Positions 40,619 through 56,227 are shown, numbered from the stretch's first letter. The stretch is DNA of 64,000 bases from Prunella strophiata (GCA_036583965.1 JAZBQD010000019.1:2223006-2287005); one strand, 5' to 3'. Notes: generated from the sequence alone by a model not told the origin. Translations and numbers: made by a program.

Positions 40619-41179
40619 CTCACAGGAATTGTGCTCCAGAGCCTCCACCAGCTCTGCTGCCCTTCCCTGGATGCAGAAAACAAAAGGAATGAGAGTGGAG
40701 AGAAGAGGCAAAGCCCCACAATCCCAGCCCAAAGCAGAGGTAAATTTCTTCCTGCACTGCCCAAAACAGCAGAAACTTTTCACCACGACACCCCTGACCT
40801 CTTCAGCTTCTTTTGAGTGCGTGGCAAATCCAGGCTCACCTTTGCTGCAGTTGGGATATGGATGGCAAAGACAAAAAAAGCAAAAAAGCAGCCCCTGGCA
40901 GGTGTCCAGCCACCAGGTGAGAAGTGCCAGGGACCCAAGAGCAGAGCCAGACACAAAAGTGATGGGCAACAACTCAGTATTTGAGAGACAGGCAGGAATA
41001 ACTGCTCTGCATCACTGCCTCTCCATTTGCCAGCCCAGAACACTTTCAAACCTGCTTAAAATCTGCCACCAGAATCCACAAACTTCTGTGGGACCTTTTT
41101 AACCTGCACCAGCAACAGTAAAATGATTTTGAGACCAAGTTGGATCAACTGGCTGGGATTTCAGGGCTGTGGGAGAACA

Positions 41180-42652
41180 GTGTGAGGATGCCTCAGGTTT
41201 GGCTTTTCTATTTCTCAGATTCTGTGCTGCTTTAGGGTGTGGAGTCTGGGCTTCATATCAGGGCATGCTGAGCTCTGTGCACAGAGCAGGGAGACAAAAC
41301 AATTCCTGCTCCAGCTGGGCACCAAGGACAAATGATCCAAATCTCAGCCCAAGAGCACAAACAGCGTGGGCTGAAGAGAGAAGAAACAAGCAGGGTGGGA
41401 GTGCAGGGGCTAAAGCTGGAATGGGACAATGAACTCCAAGGTGCAAATGGAGCAGAGCTGATCCAAGGGAGAGACCCCGTGCCCGGCGTGCATTTTGTGC
41501 CCATTTTGGTTCATCTTGGGTTCATTTTGTGCCCATTTTGTGCCCATTTTGGTTCATCTTGGGTTCATTTTGTGCCCATTTTGGTTCATTTTGTGCCCAT
41601 TTTGGTTCATCTTGGGTTCATTTTGTGCCCATTTTGGTTCATCTTGGGTTCATTTTGTGCCCATTTTGGTTCATCTTGGGTTCATTTTGTGCCCATTTTG
41701 GTTCATCTTGGGTTCATTTTGTGCCCATTTTGGTTCATCTTGGGTTCATTTTGTGCCCATTTTGGTTCATCTTGGGTTCATTTTGTGCCCATTTTGGTTC
41801 ATCTTGGGTTCATTTTGTGCCCATTTTGGTTCATCTTGGGTTCATTTTGTGCCCATTTTGGTTCATCTTGGGTTCATTTTGTGCCCATTTTGGTTCATCT
41901 TGGGTTCATTTTGTGCCCATTTTGGTTCATCTTGGGTTCATTTTGTGCCCATTTTGGTTCATCTTGGGTTCATTTTGTGCCCATTTTGGTTCATCTTGGG
42001 TTCATTTTGTGCCCATTTTGGTTCATCTTGGGTTCATTTTGTGCCCATTTTGGTTCATCTTGGGTTCATTTTGTGCCCATTTTGGTTCATCTTGGGTTCA
42101 TTTTGTGCCCATTTTGGTTCATCTTGGGTTCATTTTGTGCCCATTTTGGTTCATCTTGGGTTCATTTTGTGCCCATTTTGGTTCATCTTGGGTTCATTTT
42201 GTGCCCATTTTGGTTCATCTTGGGTTCATTTTGTGCCCATTTTGGTTCATCTTGGGTTCATTTTGTGCCCATTTTGGTTCATCTTGGGTTCATTTTGTGC
42301 CCATTTTGGTTCATCTTGGGTTCATTTTGTGCCCATTTTGGTTCATCTTGGGTTCATTTTGTGCCCATTTTGGTTCATCTTGGGTTCATTTTGTGCCCAT
42401 TTTGGTTCATCTTGGGTTCATTTTGTGCCCATTTTGGTTCATCTTGGGTTCATTTTGTGCCCATTTTGGTTCATCTTGGGTTCATTTTGTGCCCATTTTG
42501 GTTCATCTTGGGTTCATTTTGTGCCCATTTTGGCTGGGCTCTGGTGCTGCCCAAGGTGGATCCATGGAGGAGATCCTTGGAATAAATCCCTGCTTTATTC
42601 TTTAACTCCATCCAGCCTCTGCTCCAGGGCAGCCTGCACAAGGCATCAGAGA
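41180..42652 (+). mobile_element. LTR-like repeat, family A, copy 2, expanded by an internal array
   Basis: The left part (TCAGGTTTGGCTTTTCTATT to GACCCCGTGCCCGGCGTGCA) and right part (CTGGGCTCTGGTGCTGCCCA to GCACAAGGCATCAG, with GGAATAAATCCCTGCTTTAT) match the other family A copies. Between them lies about 1 kb of 32-bp tandem repeats. The family's true class is not established; the signal near the end fits an LTR. Confidence 0.75.
41490..42535. repeat. 32-bp tandem array, about 32-33 copies
   Basis: The unit begins CATTTTGTGCCCATTTTGGT and repeats with period 32, irregular only in the first 120 bases. Since 32 is not a multiple of three and no frame contains a stop, all three plus-strand frames stay open for 350-417 codons with a 32-residue repeat. 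These open frames are artefacts of the array, not genes. Confidence 0.97.
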
Positions 42653-43383
42653 TCCCTCCCAGTCTGTATTTGTACACAAGCATCCATCCCTGCACCCATC
42701 TATCCACAGAAACACTCCATCCAGTGCTGAGCCTTTCAGTGCACACATTTCCAGCAGAAGAGGGACTCAGATGTGTGAGGAATAAATGATTTCAGCTCCA
42801 TCTTGTGCTCCTGCTCCTGGCATGCCAAGCAGCATTCCAGCTCGTCAGGATAAAAACCCAGACAGCTGCAATATCTGTGCAAAACTGGGACAATTCAGAT
42901 TAAAATCCCATTTCCCTCTGTTTCCCTGAATATTCACTCTGCTCCCAACAACTGAAAGGAAGACAGGGACAGAGAGGATTTGCCACAATCCTGTGTCCAG
43001 CTTAGAAACCCCAGCTCCCTGAATGACAACTGATTGTGCCTCAGCACAGATTATTTTCAAGAACCTTCAGGGAGGAAAGGGGAAATTGGGGCAGTTCCCA
43101 AAGAGGGCTGGGAAAAGCCCTTTGGAATTGGTTCCAAGGGGAGCACTTAGCAGGGATTGATTGCCCTGGGGCTGGCAATCACCCACTGAGGCATTAATGC
43201 TGCTGCTTCCAGGAGTCCACAGCTCATCCAGGCACCCCGGGGTCAGCACAGGCTCTGGGGACAACCCCAGCCCCCCTGGGCCAGAAGGGAAGAGCATCCC
43301 AAAGAACATGCACACCCAGAGGTGCTGGAATGGTGCAAGAGAACTCAGGAGCTGGCTGATGGGTGTTAATTAACACAGGGTTG

Positions 43384-43612
43384 ATTTAGGTGGGATGTTG
43401 GGAAGGAATTCCTGGCTGGGAGGGTGGGGAGGTCCTGGCACAGATTCCCAGAGCAGCTGTGGCTGCCCCTGGATCCCTGGCAGTGCCCCAGGCCAGGCTG
43501 GACAGGGCTTGGAGCAGCCTGGGATGGTGGAAATTGTCCCTGTGAATGACAGGGGATGGAACAGGATGGGATTTAAAGCCCCTCCAACCCAAACCATTCC
43601 ATGATTCCCTGC
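43384..43612 (+). mobile_element. CR1 LINE 3' fragment
   Basis: From GATTTAGGTGGGATGTTGGG to CAACCCAAACCATTCCATGA. Confidence 0.9.
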
Positions 43613-43837
43613 TGTGAGCTGTAGGTATCATTACACTGCTCAGCACAGAGAAAAGATCAAGCAAAAAGGGAGAAAGGGACAGTCAGCCCTTCAGCAAATC
43701 TGTCCCACTGCCAAGGGCCTGTGCTCCCAGAAAATGACACCACAGATAATTCTGCAAGAGGATCACCACTCCAGTCCACAGGTGGTTTAGTTCCTAATGC
43801 CCAGTCCCAACCAGGGTCAAGCTTGGAAATCGTGGGT

Positions 43838-43930
43838 ATTGGTTTTGGTGGTGGTGTGTATTTTTTTGTTTGGTTGGTTTTTTGTTGTTTGCTTTTGTTG
43901 GTTTTTTTTTCTTTTTTTTTTTTTTTTCAT
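43838..43930. repeat. T/G-rich low-complexity tract
   Basis: GTTTGGTTGGTTTTT-type words running into a poly-T. Confidence 0.85.
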
Positions 43931-45149
43931 TTTTGTGTCACAAAAATCAAGGTGAATAAGCTTTTCTCCTGATTTTGTGGATGGCATCTCAAGCAGCAAT
44001 CAGAGCTCTGGCCCTGAAATCACTCCTTCAATTATTCCTTAACACCACCATTAACTCCACAGACTCTTCCCCTCCCCTAAAAAGCGAACTAACACCAGGT
44101 AACACCAGTGAACCCCTGCAGAAACACAGCTCTCAAGAGAGATGAGGCTCCACGGTCCAAAATCATCATTTGAAATAATGTTACAGCTCCACATCTGTCA
44201 GCTACATCAGTGAAACAGCCCCGTGGCTAAAGCTCTCCCCTGGGAAAAGGGATTTGGAAGGAAAAGCCAAAGCTCATCTCATTCCAACCCCACTGCCATG
44301 GGGGTTGGCACCTCCACCAGACCAGACCAGGCCCTTTCACACGTGGCCTGAGCAGGTGGAATTCCCTGTGTTCCAAACTCTGCCTGTTGCTTCTCATCCG
44401 CCTGCTCCACACCACAGGAGCCTGGCTCCATCCTCTGCCTCTCCTGCCAGCAAGCTCCCCAGTCACCCGTGCCACCCTGATCCTGGGCATCCCACACCAG
44501 CTGGATGCTCCTGCTGGATGCCAGCACCTCTGGGATCAGGGACTGCACCCCACGGATGGGGACAATGGCACCAAACTGCTCTGGCACATCTCCACAAGAG
44601 CTCTGAGACATCCAGAGAGATTCTGTTCCTGCTCCCAGCAGAAGGGGGTCAGGAAAAGCCCCTTCCAAAGCACCTTCTTGCACAGAATAATGTGGTTATC
44701 CCCCTTTTTTGGGGCACTGTGACAGGTGACAGCCTGTCCCTGCCTGCACCTCCTGACCCAATTCGGGGTGCAGAGCTCCAGCCCAGAGATCTGCACCCTG
44801 CACAGACCTCACAACCTGCCAGAGCATCCCGAAACATTCCTGGAAAGCAATCCAGCCCTTGCACCGGGAGGTGACACCCTGCCCAGCCCCTTGTCACAGG
44901 TCCCCTCCCGGCTCCAGTCTGTGGGATTGGGGGCCAATTACGGCGATGTTCATCCAGGGAATGACGCCCGTCCCCTGTGCCCTGTCCACCCGTGTCCCGG
45001 TCACTGCTGCGAGGAGGGAGACAGAGGGATGGAGGGATGGATGGAGGGATGGAGCTGAAGATGATGATGGCCACGTCCCCGCCCCACCGCCGGGACCCGC
45101 TCCTCCAGCAGGGACGCGTGTGGGGGCGAGCACAGCTGATCAGCATTCA

Positions 45150-47695
<2,546 letters not shown>

Positions 47696-47699
47696 TGGT

Positions 47700-50100
47700 G
47701 GGGAGATGGAAAAAACACTGGGGGCACCCAGGGCTGTGAGTCCCCTGCTTGTCAGGACACACTGAGGGGCTCCTGCCCCTCTCCAGGGGTCCATGCAGCT
47801 CCTGGGATTCAGGGAGCAGGTGCAATTCCAAGCTCCCACGCTGACATTCAGGCTTTTTTCAGCCCAAAAGCCCAGATGCCCAAGGAAGGCACCTCCACTT
47901 CTCAGCCTGACAAGGAAGGACAAGTGATAAGGAGAAAAGGATTTCCTGAGTGTTTCTCTTTTCCACTCTGGTGTGCTTTATTCTTCCCTTTCTGCTTCCT
48001 CAGGCTCCTGCTGGCTCTGTATTGACAGTGGCTTCCCCTGGACTCTGCTGAACATTCCTCATTTGCACCCTGTTGGTGTCTCTGCTCAGAGCTGCTCATT
48101 TTTTTCCCCTGCTCTCCCTCCTCGAGGCTGCCCTTTTGCTGAAATAAAACCATCACTCCTTGTTTGCCGTGGCCATTTTTCACCCTGGCAGGTGTGGGAT
48201 TGCCATTTCTGCAGATCATGGAAATGGGCAGAGAGAGGAGCACAGCCAGTGCCTCTGGAAGCAACCCTTGGTCATAAACATTGAGCTGTTTTCTTCCTGG
48301 CTCTGCAGCTTGAGCTCTCACACTCTGGCTGTGCTTTATTTATGATTGTCACACTTGTCCCTGCCCTGAGGAGCTCTGCACCTGCAATAATGACCCGACC
48401 CAGCTTCAGCATTTATTTGTCAGCTGTGGCTGTGATCAGTTAAAGGGTGGAGGAGCTGTCCTGTTCTCAGCTGGCTCCTGCTTTCCTCCTCTGGCTCTCC
48501 CCAGGAGCCTCACCTCCACACAGAGCCATGGAATCTGTGAGGTTGGAAAAGATCTTTGGGATCACTGAGTCCAGCCTTGATCCCCACCTTGTCACCAGCT
48601 CTCAGTGCCACCTCCAGTCATTCCTTGGACACCTCCAGGGATGGGGACTCCAAACCACCCTGGGCAGTCCCTTGTAATGCTTGACCACCCTTTCCAGGGT
48701 GAAAATTTCCCTGGATTTCCCTGCTACAGAAGCAGCTCCATCTCCTGCTGTTGTGCATCTCCTGTTGTAACAGCCTCTGCTCTGGAGAGTGTGGAAGCCA
48801 CTGCTGGGCTGAGATAAATTAAAGTCATTTAGACTCTATAAGTGCTATTGGATCCTCTTGGTGAATTGTAATAAATATCTGAGCTGGGCTAGAGCTCATA
48901 AATAAAAGAGAGAAGTGAACCAAGACAACAACTCTGCAGTCTCTTTGTTCATCCCACACCCAAACACCTTGAGGAGATAAATCAGAGTGGACAAGGGCTC
49001 AGAGCTCCTCACAGGAGAGCCCCAGAACCTTTCCAGAGAGGCCTCAAGTGTCTGATGCAAGCAGATCTTCCTCTGCCATGTGGGAAGCCTGCTTCAGGCT
49101 CTGGGAATGTTTTTTCTTGTGCCTGGAGGTCCCACATGTGGTGCCTACCCAGGGTCTCTGCTGCTCCTGCAGACCCCATTGTGCTGGAACACTCTCCCTG
49201 TGCCCCCTGGCACCATCTCAGCAGATGCAGCCAGAGCTTGGAGCTGCCTTTTTATGACTCCAAGACATTGGCAGCTCATAATTCACCCTGACACCAGCCA
49301 GTGCACCCTGCTCCTCCTCCTCCTCCATCATTTTGAGTGGATGAGCTCTTGGCTGACAGGAGCAATCCTCGTTTGTGAGTCCCTGTGTGCACGACCTTGA
49401 AATCACATCCCTGAGCTCATCCTGCTCCCTCAGGACACCCAGAGCCTTCAGCACATCCTCATTTCCCTGTGCTGGGGACAGCTCCTGGCAGCAGGACAGC
49501 TGCTGAGGTCACTGTCCTCTCTGGTGCCAGGACCATGGTCAGGAATGCTGGCACTGTGCCTGGAAAGGTGCCAGGGCTCCCAGAGTTCTGCCTCCCAGAA
49601 CAACCTCCAGAGCTCCTCACTGCTGACATCATTTGCTCCAAGCACCATTTCAGGAGCTCAGAAAGCTGGAAACCCTTCCCATTTGTTCCTGAGGTCTCCT
49701 CCTGGCAAGGAAAAGTGCCAGATTTTTGTGCATGATCGACTCCATTGAATGCAGGTGGCATCTTTGCCCACTTTATCTCAGTGTCACAAACATGAAGGAT
49801 CCAGGAAAGGCTTTGTGCCTGTAGCCAGACCTCCCAGTTTTTGAGCATTTTGAACATTTTGATGCCCAGTTCTCCAGGATCAGTTTCCCTTTACCCAGGA
49901 CAGGTTCCTTCCCATCACTCTGAGCTGCTGCAGGCTGCAGGCAGTGCCAGCTCTGCTGCCTCACTGCTGGCAGGGAGCTGCAGCTTCCTGGGAGACTGGT
50001 GAGGTTTCCTGGGGTTACATGGATGATGGAAGTTAAAGGAAAGCTTCCCAATGGCAAAACACTCAGGATTTTTCCTGTTGTGTGGGAGGCAGACAAAGAG
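47700..50100. other. upstream flank, mostly unique sequence
   Basis: No exon was recognised. An AATAAAACC word at 48141 and ATAAATAAAAGAG at 48898 may belong to old LTR remnants. A CR1-like copy lies at 48526-48715. Confidence 0.35.
48526..48716 (-). mobile_element. CR1-like LINE 3' fragment
   Basis: Starts CCATGGAATCTGTGAGGTTG and includes CACCTCCAGGGATGGGGACT. Confidence 0.75.
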
Positions 50101-50109
50101 GCTCAGCAC

Positions 50110-50560
50110 AAGGAGGATGTGGAGCTGCTGGAGAGAGTCCAGAGGAATCCATGGAGATGCTGCAAGGGCTGGATTTCCTCTGGAGCCAGGCTGGGAGAGC
50201 TGGGGGTGCTCACCTGGAGAGGAGAAGCTCCAGGGAGAGCTCAGAGCCCCTGGCAGGGCCTGAAGGGGCTCCAGGAGAGCTGCAGAGGGACTAGGGACAA
50301 GGGATGGAGGGACAGGACACAGGAATGGCTCCCAGTGCCAGAGTACAGGGATGGATGGGAGATTGGGAATTGGGAATTCCTGGCTGGGCTGGGATTGCCA
50401 GAGCAGCTGTGGCTGCCCCTGCATCCCTGGCAGTGCCCAAGGCCAGGCTGGACACTGGGGCTGGGAGCAGCCTGGGACAGTGGGAGATGTCCCTGCCATG
50501 GCAGGGGTGGAACAAGATGATCTTTAAGGTCTCTTCCAACCCAAATCATTCCATGATTCA
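50110..50560 (+). mobile_element. CR1 LINE 3' fragment
   Basis: A 450-base copy from GGATGTGGAGCTGCTGGAGA to CAACCCAAATCATTCCATGA, including GGAGAGGAGAAGCTCCAGGG. Confidence 0.9.
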
Positions 50561-50849
50561 GGGATTTCTTTGCTTTCCTCTCTCTCTTCCCAAACACTCA
50601 GGACTCATTTGGCTGATGAGCAACACCAGCAGGGTTGTTCATCACCACCCACAAAGAGTGGGTGTGAGACAACCCCTGGTTCATGACTGCTCCAACCCTC
50701 CCCAAGAAGCTGTGGAGGTGTCCAAGGCTGCTCCTTGCTGTGGCACAGGGAGGCTGGATCCTGAGAAACTCTAATGGCAACATTAACTGGGTAACTGATT
50801 GAAATATGAAATGGTTTTATTCTCTGTCAGACTTTAATTTCAATTGCTG

Positions 50850-51325
50850 AGCATGATACCTCAGGTTTGGCTTTCCTATTTTTCAGGTTCTGTGCTGCTT
50901 CAGTGTGTGGGTCTGGGCTTCATATCAGGGCATGGTGAGCTCTGTGCACAGAGCAGGGAGACAAAACAATTCCTGCTCCAGCTGGGCACCAAGGACAAAT
51001 GATCCAAATCTCAGCCCAAGAGCACAAACAGCGTGGGCTGAAGAGAGAAAAACAAGCAGGGTGGGAGTGCAGGGGCTAAAGCTGGAATGGGACAATGAAC
51101 TCCAAGGTGCAAATGGAGCAGAGCTGATCCCAGGGAGAGACCCCGTGCCCGGCCGTGCATTTTGTGCCCATTTTGGTTCCTCTTGGGTGCAGCCCTGGCT
51201 GGGCTCTGGTGCTGCCCAAGGTGGATCCATGGAGGAGATCCTTGGAATAAATCCCTGCTTTATTCTTTAAATCCATCCAGCCTCTGCTCCAGGGCAGCCT
51301 TCTCAAGTCATCAAGCACACACTTT
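50850..51325 (+). mobile_element. LTR-like repeat, family A, copy 3 (one internal unit)
   Basis: Same organisation as the 34.1 kb copy: TCAGGGCATGGTGAGCTCTG, one TTTTGTGCCCATTTTGGTTC and GGAATAAATCCCTGCTTTAT near the end. Confidence 0.75.
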
Positions 51326-52069
51326 GCTTATTAAATCCAGCAATTAATTGGTAACTCAGGGTAAGGACAAACCCCCAGGTGCCAGAGGAGGTTGTTCTTC
51401 CCTAAGGAATTCTAGCTGTGCCCATGGCCATTGGCAGGGGATAATGCTGCTCAAAAACATCTCAGGAAATCATTTCTGAAAATAAGGTGGCAAAATTGCT
51501 CCATCAAGTATGAGCCAGGCTGGCGAGGTGCCAGGATCTGGGCATGTCTGACTGGAAGAGAAGTTAAAGCTCAAATGATGCCTCAGAGTGAGATGTACTG
51601 AAAAAAAATCTGTAAATCTCAGTGTGCTGCTTACTTTCAAGGGTGACATCATTTATTTTTAAGTAATTATTTTTTCTTACTCTCAGGAGCTGGTGGAAAA
51701 TTTCTGATTTTTATCAAAACAGAGCAGGATCCATTGCTAATACATGGGAAGAGCAGAGCTTCAAGTCTAAATTGTGGTGCTCCTTTGACCAGCCTGCCCA
51801 CTCACTCATCCCCTCTGGGATTAATGCCCCACTTCTGCAGCTTGTGACTCATTTTGGAGAACAGCAACATTAAATTCATCCCACCAGAAAAATCTGTCCT
51901 TCCTCCCACAGCCAGTTTGTCTCCCCCCTCCTTTCCCTGCTGCCCAAAGACTCAGCTGGAACATTTGGTGGTTCAGATGTGCTGAAGGTGGGACATTCCC
52001 TGTGTCTTCAGCATTGAAAAAGAAGCTTTGTCCAAAATTTATTGGCTTCACAAACAACTCAAGGCTTGT

Positions 52070-52215
52070 TTGACTTGCCCTGGAAGTGTCCAAGGTCAGG
52101 TTGGATGGGGCTTGGATAAACCTGGGATGGTGAGAGGTGTCCCTGCCATGGAGGGGTGGAATGAGATGAGCTTGAAGGTCCTTCCAACCCAAACCAGTCT
52201 TGGATTCTCTGATAT
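52070..52215 (+). mobile_element. CR1 LINE 3' fragment
   Basis: From CCCTGGAAGTGTCCAAGGTC to CCTTCCAACCCAAACCAGTC. Confidence 0.85.
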
Positions 52216-52597
52216 TCCCATTTTCAGACAATTTCTGCTTCTTTCCAGCAGAAAGTTGCTCATTCAAAATGATCTCCTAGCCTCTGCAGCACAGACATCT
52301 CTTAAAGTAAAATCTAAATGATGAAGTTTTAAATTCTAAACTCTAAATTATATCTAAATATAACAATAAAAGTGGATCTGCTGATGAGTCACCCAGGTGT
52401 TAGAGAGGCCTTCAGGAGCAGCTTTCCCATTAATTGATGGAGTGGGATATTTTCTTTCCAAGCCTCCTTCCACCCCTCGCAGCTTCTGGCTGAGAACTTT
52501 GGAGGAGAGCAGCTGAAAACTTTTTTGGATGTATCAAGTGGGAGGCTCAAATCCAATGTATGGCTGAGTCTGGTGCAGATTTCTTCTCGCTGCCATG

Positions 52598-52745
52598 GCA
52601 ACCAAACTAACTAAAAATAAGAAGCATTCCCATAAATGTCAAAACACTCCATGCTTCCGTGACGTACGGAGGATCTGACCTGGAATCTGCAACCATTATG
52701 TAAGGGTGTTTAACATTCCTGTAATTACAGGGGAAAATTGTCTCC
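52598..52745. other. unique block with a near-palindromic TGACG site, possible upstream element
   Basis: Contains TCCGTGACGTACGGA at 52656-52670, a rare CpG-bearing near-palindrome with a CREB-type half site, next to CATTATGTAAGG and CCTGTAATTACAGG. It lies about 6 kb upstream of TRIM9. A role is speculative. Confidence 0.3.
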
Positions 52746-53317
52746 AGGTTAGATGCTTTGCATAACTCTGGGAGTCAATCTGCTTCCCTGTGCTCTTTGG
52801 GATTGATGTTGGGAGTGAGCTGGAGGTGCTGGGAGCAGCTGTTTAGCACTGCTGTGATTACGTGTGAAGGGAGACTCATGGAGCCAGTGCCAGTGTCCAT
52901 CTGCTCGAAATAACCACAAATAAACCCCTAAACCCAAAACCTGCACTTCTGGAAAAGCTGCCTGTGCAGGTGGCAGCTCTGTGTGAGCTTGGAGAGCCAG
53001 CCTGCAGGGAGGAACACCCCAGGAGTGTTTTAGGGGCTCCCTCCCAGGTGTGCAGGTCCTGCTGGAGGGGGCAGCCCTGACCAAGCCTCTGCCCAAGGGC
53101 TCCATCACCTCCTCCTAAATCAGAGAGCTGAAATCAGGCAGGGGCTTGGGAGGCTTGCCCAGGTGTGGGTGTCTTCATGGTGGACTGGGATGAGTTTTTC
53201 TGTTGCTCCAAGTGGCCTTCAGGAGATGCCCAGGTTCCAGGACATCCCCCTGCAGCAGAGCCTTCACCAGAGGCTGGGAATGTCCTGCCAAGGTCACCAG
53301 AAGGTGCCACCATTCCT

Positions 53318-53422
53318 CATGGAATCCTGGAATGCTTTGGGTTGGAAGGGACCTTCAAGAGCATCCAGTCCCAACCCACTGCCCTTCCACTAGCCCAGGT
53401 TGCTCCAGCCTGGCCTGGGTTT
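53318..53422 (-). mobile_element. CR1 LINE 3' terminal fragment
   Basis: From ATGGAATCCTGGAATGCTTT to GGTTGCTCCAGCCTGGCCTG. Confidence 0.8.
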
Positions 53423-53687
53423 CCTGCTGCTCGTGTCACTGTGGTTTCTCTTCCAGGAGAAATCCAGCTTGGGAAGAGGATTCTCACCAGAAAGAAAACC
53501 AGGGTGAAGAGAAGGGATGTCCTGGTCAAGTGCTGTGAGAGATTTCCCTCTCCCTGGGGTCTCTCAGCCTCAGATCCCAGGTCTGGTGGCCAGATGTGAG
53601 CTCCTGGCAGACAAAAGTTGACCTGACCTGAAGCCACAGTGGTGGCCAGACTGTGCCAGAGGCAATGACAGGATCAACTCTTCCATA

Positions 53688-53935
53688 TTCACAGAATTCA
53701 CAGAATCACTGTGTTGGAAGAGACCTTCAGGATCATGGAGTCCAACCCAGCCCCAACAGCTCAACTGAACCCTGGCACCCAGTGCCACATCCAGGCTTTG
53801 TTAAACACACCCAGGGATGGTGACTCCACCACCTCCCTGGGCAGAACATTCCAGAACGTTATCACTCTTTCTGTAAAAAACTTCTTCCTAATATCCAATC
53901 TGTATTTCCCTTGGTGCAGCTTGAGACATGGATAA
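53688..53935 (-). mobile_element. CR1-like LINE 3' fragment (second subtype)
   Basis: Contains AGAATCACTGTGTTGGAAGA, GTGCCACATCCAGGCTTTGT and CTTCTTCCTAATATCCAATC. Confidence 0.85.
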
Positions 53936-54025
53936 CAGCTCCTAACCTGGAGGCTGTGGGAAGCCCAGCAGCAGGGACAGCCTCCCCAAATCCTACAGCT
54001 GCCCCTTTGGGATGGGGTGACAGTT

Positions 54026-54640
54026 CCCAGGCTCCAGCCCTGGCTGGGATCACTGTCCCTGTCCCCAGGCTCTCCAGCCCTGGCTGGGATCACTGTCCCT
54101 GTCCCCAGGCTCCAGCCCTGGCTGGGATCACTGTCCCTGTCCCCAGGCTCCAGCCCTGGCTGGGATCACTGTCCCTGTCCCCAGGCTCTGGCCCTGGCTG
54201 GGATCACTGTCCCTGTCCCCAGGCTCTGTCCCTGGCTGGGATCACTGTCCCTGTCCCCAGGCTCTGTCCCTGGCTGGGATCACTGTCCCTGTCCCCAGGC
54301 TCCAGCCCTGGCTGGGATCACTGTCCCTGTCCCCAGGCTCTGTCCCTGGCTGGGATCACTGTTCCTGTCCCCAGGCTCTGGCCCTGGCTGGGATCACTGT
54401 CCCTGTCCCCAGGCTCTGTCCCTGGCTGGGATCACTGTTCCTGTCCCCAGGCTCTGGCCCTGGCTGGGATCACTGTCCCTGTCCCCATGTTCCAGCCCTG
54501 GCTGGGATCACTGTCCCTGTCCCCAGGCTCTGTCCCTGGCTGGGATCACTGTCCCTGTCCCCAGGCTCTGTCCCTGGCTGGGATCACTGTCCCTGTCCCC
54601 AGGCTCCAGCCCTGGCTGGGATCACTGTCCCTGAGCCCAG
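54026..54640. repeat. 38-bp minisatellite, about 16 copies
   Basis: Unit starts CCCCAGGCTCCAGCCCTGGC, with CTCTGTCC and CTCTGGCC variants. No frame contains a stop, so open frames of 205-274 codons appear; they have no domain and are repeat artefacts. Confidence 0.95.
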
Positions 54641-55117
54641 GCTCTCCCCTCCCAGAGGAATCTCTGCTTCCCAACGTTCTCCCCCTGTTCCCAGCACGGA
54701 TCCCTGGCGTGGGTGCTGCCAGCTGCCTGCAGTGACACGCTCTGATGAATCAAGGGGGTGGTGGTGGAAGTGCTGAGGAGATGTGAGAGAAGCAAAGCAG
54801 GCATGTTCCCATTCCTGACTGCCCACTCCTCATCAGACTCACCTCTGGCTGGCAAAGCAGCCTTTTAAATCTCAATAAAAGGGCAAAACAGAGAGAAACT
54901 GGCACACTGAGATATTCTGTGGTTTTGTGATTTGGTCTCATCCCAGGTGGGAGCAGAAACATCCTGGGATGTATCCAGGATAGCCAAGGTTACTCCTCTC
55001 ACACAGCACTGCTCCTCCTGCTGCTCCAATGCCAAGGTTAATTCAAAAAAAGTGGGAAATGCTTCTTTGGGGGTGTTCATGCCAACCACAGGCACATTCA
55101 TTGCAAGTTTAGGGGTC

Positions 55118-55500
55118 TAGTATTGTAAAAGCAGGTGAGCCCAGTTACAGGGAAGGATGATGCATTTGACTCCATGTTATCAGAAGGCTATTTATTATTA
55201 TATTATATTAAAGAATACTGTATTAACTACACTAAAGAATACAGAAAAAGGGTCCTAAAAGAATGCTAAAGAGAGAATAATTAAAACTTGTGACTCTTTC
55301 CTGACACAGCTTGGCCCTAATTGGCCAAATAAGTTGTAACAACTCACACAGTGCCCAATCAAGCAATCACCTTCAGCTAAACAACCTCCAAACACATTCC
55401 ACATGAGCACAACTCAGGAGAAACAAATGAGATAAAAATTGAATAAGAATTGTTTTCTTTCTCTCTCTGCCTTTCCAGCTTCCCAGGAGAAAAACCTGAG
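55118..55500 (-). mobile_element. passerine-type LTR
   Basis: Read on the minus strand it has GAAGCTGGAAAGGCAGAGAG, TTTGGCCAATTAGGGCC, AATAATAAATAGCCTTCTGA and ATGGAGTCAAATGCATCATC, an order I recognise from abundant endogenous retrovirus LTRs of songbirds. No internal retroviral frame is next to it, so it looks solitary. Borders are approximate. Confidence 0.75.
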
Positions 55501-56227
55501 TGAAGGACTCATGTTCAGAGGATGTGGGTGCTGCAGTCCAGCACTCAAACACCCAGCCTGGGCTCAGGGATGGAAGAGGTGCATCCCACCTGCTTCAGAC
55601 AGGGTGAAAGGAGATGTTGGAGTAGGAGAAGAGGAGAAGATGATGGAAGGAACCATCTCTGGGCCATTTTATGTGATCCCCTCGCTGCACCTGGAGTGTC
55701 CTCACTGCACCCTCTCTGTGACAGGCTGGAGCCAGCAGGATTTTAGGAGAGAAGAGCTCTGTGACTCCTTGCCTGGGGTGCTGCTCCAGGCTGACAGACC
55801 TCCATTCCCTGGGATCCTGCCAAGGAATGGCACCTGCCAGTCCCCTGATGCAGGGACAAAAACCCTCTCCAAGAAAAACATTTCCCTCTTTTGTCCTGGC
55901 TGCCTTTGCTGCGCTGGAGCTCTCCAGGGAGCTGTGCTCAGCTCTCCAGGCTGAGCCTCCTCAAGGAGAAGAGGGAAAAGCAAGGTCTGGACCATGGAAA
56001 AAGGAAAATGTGAACACCAGGACATCAGTGCTCCATGGGATTTGCTGGATACTTTTTGGAAGATTTTTATTCTTCCTCCCTGCTTTTGACTTGGATTTTT
56101 TAGAAAGAAACTCCAAAGGCTCTTTCCAGCAAAGCAAAAAGGACATAATTTGTGTGGAGACTTCACCCACAACCATTCCATGTGAAAAGGCTGCTAAAAT
56201 GCCAGGAAGATGAAAGATCTGTGCACT

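Noticed and set aside
41332..42730. Plus-strand open frames of 358-417 codons with a CPFWFILGSFCAHFG repeat
   Set aside because: They arise because a 32-bp tandem unit has no stop in any frame; all three frames are open and no domain or splice context is present.
53911..54735. Open frames of 205-274 codons with GSLSLSPGS repeats
   Set aside because: They are translations of the 38-bp minisatellite, open in several frames at once.
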